From Acidobacteriota bacterium (GTDB lineage Bacteria > Acidobacteriota > Vicinamibacteria > Marinacidobacterales > Marinacidobacteraceae): 64,000 nucleotides of DNA. This document shows, piece by piece, positions 40,187-46,550 of this stretch. The stretch is taken from positions 49,815 to 113,814 of the forward strand of contig JAJDVI010000050.1 of assembly GCA_022826195.1 (NCBI GenBank), read 5' to 3'. The translations under genes and the position numbers were made by a program. The notes below the pieces were generated by a model. It saw only the letters and a program-made list of their open reading frames with translations, did not search any database and had not been told where the DNA came from. Each line of letters begins with the position of its first letter. Position 1 is the first letter of the stretch.

Positions 40187-41030
40187 AAAAGTCGCTCTGA
40201 AACCGCGTGAGAGCCACTATGTCGCGGGCCTCGCTCCCGACGAGCCGCAGGTCCGGCACCGGATGATCCCGACGGCTCAGATCCATCCGAATCCCGATCA
40301 GCCACGCCAGCGCATCGGGGCCCTGGAACCGCTCGCTACCTCGATCCGCGACCAGGGCATCCTGCAACCGATCCTGGTCCGCCGGCTGGGTCCCAAGGAC
40401 TTCCAGATCATTGCTGGCGAGCGCCGCTACCGCGCGGCGGTACTGGCCGGACTGCGCGAAGTGCCCTGTGTGGAACGCGAGGCCGCGCCTGGGGATGCGC
40501 TCGAGTTGGCCCTGGTGGAAAACCTGCTGCGGGACGATCTCTCCGCGTTCGAGGAGGCCGCCGCGTACGAGGGGCTCATCCGGGAGCATGGACACACGCA
40601 CGACTCGCTGGCCCGCCGGGTCGGCAAGGGGCGCACCTCCATCACCGAGACCCTGGCCCTGCTGAACATTCCGGACGAGATCCGGGAACTCTGCGATGCC
40701 TCCGGGATCGTCTCGCGCCGCCAGTTGCTGCGGGTTGCCCGCGAGCCGAACGCGGAGGCGATGCTCGCCTGCGTCCAGCGGCTGGCCCGCGGGCTCGAGG
40801 AGCCCGCCCCCAAGCGCCCGAAGGGCAGGGGCGAGCGAGCACGACCCTTCGTCTTCCGCTACGCCCCGCGGGGCGGCCCGTTCCGCCTCCAGTTGACTTT
40901 TCGCCGCAGTGAGGTCGAAGAGACGGAGGTGCTGGAAGCGCTCAGGACCCTGCTGCGGCAGCTCGAAGAGCAAAGCGCCGATGTCGGCGCGCCGACATCC
41001 GACGCAAGCGAAAGCGAATCAACGAGTTAG
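40161..41030 (+). CDS. parB: ParB-type partition protein
   Basis: 289 residues from GTG 40161, which overlaps the parA end. ParB/Srx N-terminal domain: MIPTAQIHPNPDQPRQRIG, IIAGERRYRAAVLAGLREVPCVE, and LVENLLRDDLSAFEEAAAYE. A helix-turn-helix follows (HDSLARRVGKGRTSITETLAL). The C-terminal part (RPFVFRYAPRGGPFRLQLTF, EVEETEVLEALRTLLRQLEE) is a strand-helix module that may be the dimerisation region. No perfect parS (TGTTTCACGTGAAACA) is visible in the window. The iterons at 45994-46035 carry a related CACGTG-centred palindrome. Confidence 0.9.
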   Translation: MSKRTGLPEKVALKPRESHYVAGLAPDEPQVRHRMIPTAQIHPNPDQPRQRIGALEPLATSIRDQGILQPILVRRLGPKDFQIIAGERRYRAAVLAGLREVPCVEREAAPGDALELALVENLLRDDLSAFEEAAAYEGLIREHGHTHDSLARRVGKGRTSITETLALLNIPDEIRELCDASGIVSRRQLLRVAREPNAEAMLACVQRLARGLEEPAPKRPKGRGERARPFVFRYAPRGGPFRLQLTFRRSEVEETEVLEALRTLLRQLEEQSADVGAPTSDASESESTS

Positions 41031-41176
41031 ATCCCGCGGCGGTCCGTTCTCCCGGGTGGACCGGACCGATGGGCTCGGCCACCCGCGCCGCGGCCCCGGC
41101 AACCCCGACCGCTCCGGCGGCGCCGTCGGGACGACCCGCCGCTCCCGTGGTTCACGCCGCTGCCGGGGCACCACAC

Positions 41177-41182
41177 TAGAAT
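41177..41182 (+). promoter_or_regulatory. TANNNT -10-like box of the selenoprotein operon
   Basis: TAGAAT ends 7 bases before the ATG at 41190 and overlaps an earlier in-frame ATG at 41181. This favours the later start and a leaderless mRNA, as for the other five boxes of this type in the window. Confidence 0.4.
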
Positions 41183-41189
41183 GGCCGCC

Positions 41190-41762
41190 ATGTCCCGATT
41201 CCCCGCTTCCGCGGTACTGGCAGCCGGTTTGGCTGCCGGCGTCACCGCCACCACCGCAGCCGCCCAGGACACCGACACGCCGACCGTGAACGTCGGTGAC
41301 CCGGCGCCCGACTTTGAACTCAAGGACGCCCACGGCGCCTCGTACCGTCTTTCCGAACTGTTGAAGCGCGGCCCGGTCGTCCTGGAGTTCTTCCGCAGCG
41401 GAGGTTGGTGACCATTCTGCATTGCGCAACTCGGCGAGTTGCAAGGATCCCTGGATGAGTTCGAGGCGGCGAACACGACCGTGCTCGGGATTTCCAAGTA
41501 CGGGACAGGGGACACCCTGATGTGGCTTTCGAAGAATGACTGGTCCTTCCCGATCCTGGTGGATGGAGGCCCGGTCATCCGCGAGTACGGCATCCCGAAC
41601 CCGGATCACGACGGGACGGACCGGGAGGGCATTCCCCATCCCGCGACCATCATCGTGGATACCGACGGCGTCGTCCGGTTCGTCAATGTCTGGGTGAACT
41701 ACCGCGACCGCACGGCGCCGGCCGAGATCCTCGCCGAAGTGTCCCGTCTCGCGGGGTCCTGA
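41190..41762 (+). CDS. Selenocysteine-containing secreted peroxiredoxin-like protein
   Basis: Read through one in-frame TGA (41409-41411) this is a 190-residue protein of the AhpC/TSA (peroxiredoxin-like) fold. Signal peptide (MSRFPASAVLAAGLAAG, cut near AAAQD), VGDPAPDFELKDAHG, then VVLEFFRSGGW-U-PFCIAQLGEL. Sec74 sits where the family has the peroxidatic Cys of WCPFC, with Cys77 as partner (UxxC). The downstream part (LGISKYGTGDTLMWLSK, DWSFPILVDGG, HPATIIVDTDGVVRFV) completes the thioredoxin fold in the same frame. A 7-bp hairpin lies at SECIS distance. It would reduce peroxides in the periplasm. A cysteine-codon mutation or sequencing error is the alternative, but a second Sec gene two genes downstream makes that unlikely. 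Confidence 0.88.
41412..41450 (+). promoter_or_regulatory. Bacterial SECIS hairpin of the peroxiredoxin-like gene
   Basis: GCAACTC (41426-41432) pairs perfectly with GAGTTGC (41436-41442) around the loop GGC; flanking TT/AA could add two pairs across a bulge. The loop G lies 22 bases after the TGA, within the spacing known for bacterial SECIS elements, and a G-rich apical loop on a short stem is the expected shape for SelB binding. Confidence 0.8.
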
Positions 41763-41793
41763 TTTCCGGCAATACCCAAAGGAGTTTCGGCCC

Positions 41794-42330
41794 ATGAAAC
41801 GCCGCCTTACGCTGTCCATCCTTCTGTTGACCGTATCCGGGGGTCTTGCCGCCGGTCAGGCGCCGATGATTCCCGACTGGGAGAACGCGGCGCGGTTTGA
41901 ACTGGTGGCCTCGCAGTCCCCGGTCCGGCCCGGCGACCACCTCGAAGTGGCCGTGGTGGCGGAGCTCGACGAGGGGTACCACCTCTACGGTCCCGAAGAG
42001 GCTTTTCCGACCGCCACCGTGGTGGAACTCGTCGAGGGAGGGGCCTTCAAGAGCGGCGAGCCCGCCTATCCGCCTCCGATCCGGCGAGATCTCTCGGGAT
42101 TGGGGGAATACGACCTCTATGAGGGGAAGATCGCCATCCGGATCCCGGTCACCTCCGTTCTCGAACGCGGCCGTTCCGCCGATGCGGAAGTGCTGGTCCG
42201 TTACCAGCTCTGTACGGACAACGCCTGCAGCGCGCCCACCAGCACCACCCTGGAGCTGTCGCTGCCGACCGCCCGGACCGGGGCCCCGGTGAAGGAGCTG
42301 CACTCCGAGATCTTCGGGGAATCGCGATGA
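41794..42330 (+). CDS. Stand-alone DsbD-alpha-like periplasmic thiol protein
   Basis: 178 residues with a strong ribosome binding site (AAAGGAG). Signal peptide (MKRRLTLSILLLTVSGGLAAG), then the immunoglobulin-like DsbD N-terminal domain: PVRPGDHLEVAVVAELDEGYHLYGPEE, LYEGKIAIRIPVTSV, and the paired cysteines in VRYQLCTDNACSAPTSTTLEL that match the DsbD-alpha redox pair. The membrane and thioredoxin domains of DsbD are missing. It could deliver electrons to the selenoprotein peroxiredoxin encoded immediately upstream. Its stop overlaps the OsmC-like start (ATGA). Confidence 0.82.
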   Translation: MKRRLTLSILLLTVSGGLAAGQAPMIPDWENAARFELVASQSPVRPGDHLEVAVVAELDEGYHLYGPEEAFPTATVVELVEGGAFKSGEPAYPPPIRRDLSGLGEYDLYEGKIAIRIPVTSVLERGRSADAEVLVRYQLCTDNACSAPTSTTLELSLPTARTGAPVKELHSEIFGESR

Positions 42331-42812
42331 GCCGGGTGGTCCACACCTGCCACGCCCGGGTCATCAAGCAGGCCGGCCCGGTCCGGCAGGCCTTCCTCGA
42401 GGACTTCGAGCAGCCGGTCCGCTTCGGCGTCCACAGCGGGATTGCCGCGTTCTACGGAGTGACCCCCGCGGAGGAGCTGCCGGCGACCCTCGACTACGTG
42501 GTGGCCGCTACCGGCGGTTGAATGGTGGGGACGTTCGGGCGGGCGCTCGAAGTACGCGGCATTCCGAGCCAGCCGGATCGGCTTTCGGCCGAAATCGAGG
42601 GCGACATCGTGGATGAGGACGGGGTCATGGCGCTGCGCGCCATCCGGATTCGCTACCGGGTGGCGTTGCCGGCCGGGAAACGCGAGGAAGCCGAACGCGC
42701 TCTCCGCTTCCATGAACGTGGTTGCCCGCTCGCCAACACCCTGAAGGGCAGCGTGGACATCACCTATACGGCGGATTTCGAGGAAGCACGCGATCAGGGC
42801 GCGACCGGATGA
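42327..42812 (+). CDS. Selenocysteine-containing OsmC/Ohr-like peroxidase
   Basis: Read through one in-frame TGA (42519-42521) this is a 161-residue OsmC-fold protein. Before the TGA: GVHSGIAAFYGVTPAEELPATLDYVVAATGG; after it: MVGTFGRALEVRGIP. Sec65 falls at the peroxidatic Cys of the family and the resolving Cys133 is in HERGCPLANTLKGSVDI. The frame, fold and second Cys are intact on both sides. OsmC and Ohr reduce organic hydroperoxides in the cytosol. A hairpin with a G-rich loop follows the TGA at SECIS distance. It is translationally coupled to the DsbD-alpha-like gene and to the flavin reductase (ATGA at both ends). Confidence 0.88.
42534..42551 (+). promoter_or_regulatory. Bacterial SECIS hairpin of the OsmC-like gene
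   Basis: TTCGGGC (42534-42540) pairs with GCTCGAA (42545-42551) through seven pairs including one G-U, closing the loop GGGC. The first loop G is 20 bases after the TGA. Shape and spacing match the hairpin of the upstream peroxiredoxin-like gene. Confidence 0.78.
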
Positions 42813-43327
42813 CCGACCCGGGTTCGGCGATCCGCGGCCTGATGCGCCGCGCGCCGCAACTGGTGACCGTCGTGACCGCCAGCGCCCCGGAGGGCCCGAG
42901 AGGCATCACCGTCAGTTCCTTCATCCCGGTAAGCCTCGACCCGCCGCTGGTGCTGGTCTCGATCATGAACTCGGCGCGGGCCCACGCCGCGATTGCCGCC
43001 GGCGCTTTTCGGGTACACCTGCTCGCCTCCGATCAGGCCGGGGTCTCCGGGCACTTCGCGAAGCCGGGGTTGGATTCGGAGGCCCAGTTCGCGGCTCCGT
43101 TTTCCGAGGCCGTGAGCGCGGGCGGGTCGGGGAAGCCGCCGCAGCTTGCCGGCTGCATCGGCTGGCTCGAATGCGCCACCGTCGGCAGCTACGCGGAGGG
43201 CGACCACACGCTGTTCATCGGGAGGGTGACCGAGGGCAGGGTAGAACGGGCGGAGGCGGCTCCCCTCCTCTACTACGACCGGGGGTATCGCGAGGTGCGA
43301 GCCGCCCCGAGTGACACGCCACGTTAA
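42809..43327 (+). CDS. Flavin reductase-like (FMN-binding split-barrel) protein
   Basis: 172 residues from ATG 42809, overlapping the OsmC-like stop. Flavin-reductase signature: APQLVTVVTASAPEGPRGITVSSFIPVSLDPPLVLVSIMNSARAH, later FRVHLLASDQAGVSGHFAKPG, and LAGCIGWLECATVGSYAEGDHTLFIGRV. The family reduces free flavin with NAD(P)H. In this operon it may supply electrons to the selenoprotein peroxidases, which is inference. Its TAA stop is the left TTAA flank of MITE-like copy 2. Confidence 0.85.
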   Translation: MTDPGSAIRGLMRRAPQLVTVVTASAPEGPRGITVSSFIPVSLDPPLVLVSIMNSARAHAAIAAGAFRVHLLASDQAGVSGHFAKPGLDSEAQFAAPFSEAVSAGGSGKPPQLAGCIGWLECATVGSYAEGDHTLFIGRVTEGRVERAEAAPLLYYDRGYREVRAAPSDTPR

Positions 43328-43524
43328 CAGCCTGTGGTGAAACTCGCGCGGCATTCGACACCCGCTGAATCCCCGCTGGCCCCCACCGGGAGAACTGGCC
43401 GCTCGCCTGCGGCTCGCTCATCGTTGCGCTTCGGTCGCAATACACTCGGTATTCCTCCCTCGCGCGCCTTGTCAGCGAGGCCCAGCGGGCGTCTCCGTGC
43501 TCACGCCAGTTCCACCACAGGCTG
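43328..43524 (+). mobile_element. MITE-like repeat, copy 2
   Basis: A ~197-base element from CAGCCTGTGGTG to CACCACAGGCTG, flanked on both sides by TTAA (43324-43327 and 43525-43528); the left TTAA contains the stop codon of the flavin reductase gene. It shares with copy 1 the internal CTCGCTCATCGTTGCGCTTC, GTATTCCTCCCTCGCGCGCC and GTCAGCGAGGC. It carries no ORF of its own. It ends eight bases before the PEGA lipoprotein start. Confidence 0.72.
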
Positions 43525-43532
43525 TTAAGTCG

Positions 43533-44414
43533 ATGCGCCTCGGGGGTGCCGCGTCCCTGCTCCTGCTGGGCGTCGGGGTGCTGGCGGGTTGCGGTGGTGG
43601 CGAGGAAGCCCCCGCGCCCGTAGAAGAAGCGGCGCCCGTCGAGGAGGCTCCTCCCCCTCCGAAGGCGGAACCGGCGAGGCCCACGCCGCCGCCGCCACCA
43701 CCGCCGCCGACCACGGGCGCTCTACAGGTGGAGGGAACGGAAGGGGCCAGCGTGTCGCTCGGCGGCCGGACGCTCGGGACCGTACCGGGCGCCTGGGAGG
43801 ATCTGGAGGCCGGGGAGTACCCGATTCGGGTCGAGAAGGAGGGTTTCCATCCGCTGGAGGTCAGCATCACCATCCGCGGAGGCCGGACGCGATCGCTGGC
43901 GGCCGATCTGGTCGAGATGCTGGGATCCATCACCGTGGAGAGCGACGTGGCGGGTGCGAACGTCTTCCTGAACCGGAACTTCAAGGGGAATACGCCGGTG
44001 ACGATTGCGGATCTGCAACCCGGCGAATACAACCTGACGGTGTCGGTGGAGGGGCGCGACGTGGTGTCCCGGAAGGTCGAGGTGGGGCGGCGGCGCGTTC
44101 CGGTCCGGGTGGAGTTCGGCGACCTGGTGGCCACGTTGGACGTGCGGGTCGCGGTCGTGCACAAACACCGCTTCGGGTCGTGCGAGGGGACGCTCGTCGC
44201 GACCCCGGAGGGGTTCGACTACCAGACGGATCACAAGGACGCCTTCCGGCTGTCGTTCGGAGACACGGAACGGTTCGAGATCGACTATCTCGAGAACAAC
44301 CTGCGTCTCAAGGTGCGCGGCGGCCGGACCTACAACTTCGAATCGCCTTCCGAGGATGTGGATGCGCTGTTTGTGTTCCACCGGGACGTCATGGCGTTTC
44401 GGGAAGAGGGGTGA
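43533..44414 (+). CDS. PEGA-domain lipoprotein
   Basis: 293 residues from ATG 43533. Lipobox VLAGC (Cys20), then a Pro/Glu/Ala linker (EEAPAPVEEAAPVEEAPPPP) that could cross the periplasmic gel, then two PEGA repeats: SVSLGGRTLGTVPGAWEDLEAGEYPIRVEKEGFHP and NVFLNRNFKGNTPVTIADLQPGEYNLTVSVEG. The C-terminal ~100 residues (HRFGSCEGTLVATPEGFDYQ, VRGGRTYNFESPSEDVDALF) form a further beta domain not recognised. PEGA repeats are surface or envelope modules of unclear function. It is the last chromosomal-type gene before the dif-like junction. Confidence 0.82.
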   Translation: MRLGGAASLLLLGVGVLAGCGGGEEAPAPVEEAAPVEEAPPPPKAEPARPTPPPPPPPPTTGALQVEGTEGASVSLGGRTLGTVPGAWEDLEAGEYPIRVEKEGFHPLEVSITIRGGRTRSLAADLVEMLGSITVESDVAGANVFLNRNFKGNTPVTIADLQPGEYNLTVSVEGRDVVSRKVEVGRRRVPVRVEFGDLVATLDVRVAVVHKHRFGSCEGTLVATPEGFDYQTDHKDAFRLSFGDTERFEIDYLENNLRLKVRGGRTYNFESPSEDVDALFVFHRDVMAFREEG

Positions 44415-44456
44415 CCGGCGCCGATTGCCCCGGCGGGCAGTGTCTGTCTACCCATT

Positions 44457-44484
44457 TCTTAACATAATCATCCTTATCGGAAGC
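44457..44484 (-). other. dif-like XerC/XerD recombination site, candidate attachment site
   Basis: On the minus strand the site reads XerC-side arm GCTTCCGATAA, six-base centre GGATGA, XerD-side arm TTATGTTAAGA. The XerD arm matches the highly conserved TTATGTTAA core of chromosomal dif; the XerC arm keeps its terminal ATAA. It separates housekeeping genes from the replication and conjugation genes that follow. It is read as the left junction of an element integrated at dif, or as dif itself. The second junction is not in the window. Confidence 0.6.
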
Positions 44485-44587
44485 TGGCTCCGCACCGGCC
44501 AACGCCCGCGCGCGCAAGGACGCCCGGGCTCGGAACGGACGCGCACAGCGCTGGGCGGAGTCCCGCACCGACCTTGTCATCGCGGCA

Positions 44588-45919
44588 GTGATCCAGGACG
44601 AGGCGCGGCTCTCCCGCTGGGCGCAACTCGAATTCCCCGACGGCACGCCGGCCGAAGAGGCGCGCGCACTCGTCGCCCTGATCCGGCGCGACGGCTGGCG
44701 CGTCCACAGGGGGGACGGCACCCGCTTGGTCATATCCGAGGTCCCCGCCAGCGACAATCCTCCCGCCGCACTGATGAAGGCGCTGAACGCCCCCGTCAAT
44801 CCGGCGGGCCTCTCGGCCCTCGCGGAGGTGGTCGAGCAGGTTCGCGCCTGGGATTCGGGCTGGCAGGCGCGCTTCCCCGCCCGCCTGGAACGCTGGAACT
44901 TCAGCAAGGAGCAGCCTCCAGAATCGAGGTTGCTGGCCTTTCCCGGCCCCCAGGAGCCCGCCCCGGACGAATTCCGGCCGGGCTACTTGCCGTTCAACGA
45001 CGCGCCGACGCATCCGGAGGCGCCACCACTGCCTCCCGCACTTGCGGCGTTCGACTTCCTCGGTGGACAGTCCATGCGCAGCGGACGCGGCGTGACCCAC
45101 GAGGCCCGGCTCGTCGTTCACGTGCTCGGCAACCTGAGCCCGGCCGCACGCAAGAGCGGCGTCCTGACTCCGCAGTACTTCTCCGCGGCCGAGATGGCGG
45201 CGGAATTGTGGGAGGAGATCCCCCGAGGGGGCCGGGCGATCCGGATGCTGCGCGGGGCGCTCAACCGCATGACGCACCTCGAGGCCGGGCCCATCACCCT
45301 TCCGGACGGATCGCTTGCCGCGCTGCGTCCCCTGATGATCGGCGCCATGCCTTACGGGCTCGACGGCTCGGTGGAGATCTTCGTCCGACTGCCGCCGGAT
45401 CCCGACGGGCGAGGCTTCCGGTACGACCGGCTGCGAGCCCGCCACTGGGCGCGGCGGGCGGCGCCGCACTGGCGGCTCTATTTCGCCGCCTGCTTCCTGC
45501 GCGACCGTTTCGCCATCGATGGACGGGGAATCGAGCTGACGATTCCCGAAGTGCAGCGCGGCCGCGGAGGGGTCATTCTCGACGCCGCCGGCAACCCCGT
45601 ATTCAGCAAGGGAAAGCCAGTCTTGGAGTGGCATCACCCGAAAGCGATCGCCACGGGGAAGCGGCTCCCCAACCCGGCCGCTAGCCGCCTTCAGATCTAC
45701 TCCCTCGCCGACCTAACCCGGGTTGCGTGTGGCCCTCCTCCGGAACATATGCCCAAACAAGGGCGGCACATGCGGCGCACGCGGACCGAGCAAGCCCTTG
45801 CCGACCTCCAGGACGCGGGCGACCTGGAATTCGAACTCGCGGACGACTCGAGTGGCCGCCGCGGCTTCCGGCTCGTGGCCATGGATCCTAGGCGCCGGCA
45901 CCGCCGACTCATCGAGTAG
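44588..45919 (+). CDS. Putative replication initiator of the mobile element
   Basis: 443 residues from GTG 44588; I do not recognise a named family. The N-terminal ~120 residues include a helical region with an AEEARALVALIRRDGWRV module. The middle (LVVHVLGNLSPAARKSGVLTPQYFSAAEMAAELWEEIPRGGRAIRMLRGALNRM) reads like a winged-helix domain. The C-terminal part ends with another short helical DNA-binding-like region (RTRTEQALADLQDAGDLEFEL). It stands 32 bases upstream of four 21-bp iterons and an AT-richer repeat block, the usual neighbourhood of an iteron-binding Rep protein. The function is inferred from that context only. Confidence 0.5.
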   Translation: MIQDEARLSRWAQLEFPDGTPAEEARALVALIRRDGWRVHRGDGTRLVISEVPASDNPPAALMKALNAPVNPAGLSALAEVVEQVRAWDSGWQARFPARLERWNFSKEQPPESRLLAFPGPQEPAPDEFRPGYLPFNDAPTHPEAPPLPPALAAFDFLGGQSMRSGRGVTHEARLVVHVLGNLSPAARKSGVLTPQYFSAAEMAAELWEEIPRGGRAIRMLRGALNRMTHLEAGPITLPDGSLAALRPLMIGAMPYGLDGSVEIFVRLPPDPDGRGFRYDRLRARHWARRAAPHWRLYFAACFLRDRFAIDGRGIELTIPEVQRGRGGVILDAAGNPVFSKGKPVLEWHHPKAIATGKRLPNPAASRLQIYSLADLTRVACGPPPEHMPKQGRHMRRTRTEQALADLQDAGDLEFELADDSSGRRGFRLVAMDPRRRHRRLIE

Positions 45920-45951
45920 CCGAGCCCTCAACCCACCCCCGAAAGGGGGCG

Positions 45952-46035
45952 TGTGTTTCCAGGGCGACCCGCTGTGTTTCCAGGTTTACCCGGTGTGTTT
46001 CCACGTGGACCTGGTGTGTTTCCACGTGGACCGGC
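45952..46035 (+). repeat. Four 21-bp iterons
   Basis: TGTGTTTCCA recurs at 45952, 45973, 45994 and 46015, exactly 21 bases apart, so all copies face the same side of the helix. Units 3 and 4 continue as CGTGGACC, giving the palindrome TCCACGTGGA; units 1 and 2 diverge there. The array fits Rep-binding iterons. Because the palindrome resembles the centre of parS, a ParB centromere is the other reading. Confidence 0.72.
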
Positions 46036-46075
46036 GGCTCGAAAACGCATGGCACTCTTGGCCTCACGGATTTAG

Positions 46076-46135
46076 CCCAATTCTTCCCCAATTCCTTCCC
46101 AATTCCTCCAATATGGGGGGAGGGAATTGGGGAAG
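46076..46135 (+). other. AT-richer 11-bp repeats and 13-bp inverted repeat (origin melting region candidate)
   Basis: CCCAATTC occurs at 46076, 46087 and 46098, an exact 11-base period. CTTCCCCAATTCC (46083-46095) is the perfect inverse of GGAATTGGGGAAG (46123-46135), able to form a 13-bp hairpin. This is the least GC-rich stretch of the surrounding 2 kb and lies 40 bases beyond the iterons, as expected for a DNA unwinding element of a plasmid-type origin. Confidence 0.55.
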
Positions 46136-46392
46136 TGGACGTGCGACGAATTTCCACGCCACCCACACACGGCGCGACGCAGCCGACTTAGCGCGACTTC
46201 GTCGCGCGCCTCCGGTCGGGCTCCGCTCCGCGGCCCCTCCCTCTCCCGCCGCTCGCGCGGCGGGTCAACTACGAACGCGAAAACCTTGGCTGGCCCGGTC
46301 CTGGCACGCCAGGAACATCACCGGAGCAGACCGGCGAATTCGCGCCGACGGTCCGGAGTGTGATAGATAACCGGCTCCGAACCCATGGCCTC
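46136..46392. other. Non-coding stretch with two strong hairpins
   Basis: No gene is recognised. Two perfect hairpins are present: GCGCGAC-TTC-GTCGCGC (46191-46207) and CCCGCCG/CGGCGGG with a six-base loop (46245-46264). They could belong to the replication origin or to an origin of transfer; no nic motif is recognised. Confidence 0.45.
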
Positions 46393-46418
46393 CACACACA
46401 CACACACACACACACACA
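46393..46418 (+). repeat. (CA)13 microsatellite
   Basis: Thirteen uninterrupted CA units just upstream of the primase-like gene. An ATG at 46385 runs into it, but neither gain nor loss of CA units would join that ATG to the downstream gene, because a TAG at 46419 lies in the primase frame. Confidence 0.95.
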
Positions 46419-46550
46419 TAGCAAGACCCGGACCAGGCCACGGCGTATGTTCGGGCGCTCTATCCCGCTCCATCTGAACACCTCGCGCTAGTCGCGATCG
46501 ACCGGGTCCAGGACCGCCGCCCGGAACAGCGAATCCGACAGGCGCGAGCC

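Noticed and set aside
41409..42521. Sequencing errors or decayed genes as the cause of the two in-frame TGA codons
   Set aside because: Both TGAs lie exactly at catalytic Cys positions of two different families, the frame is preserved on both sides, and each is followed by a SECIS-like hairpin.
45952..46035. CRISPR array
   Set aside because: The 21-base units are contiguous direct repeats without spacers, and no cas genes are nearby.
46385..46418. Phase variation of the primase gene by CA-repeat slippage from ATG 46385
   Set aside because: Adding or removing CA units cannot join this ATG to the primase frame because a TAG at 46419 is in that frame.
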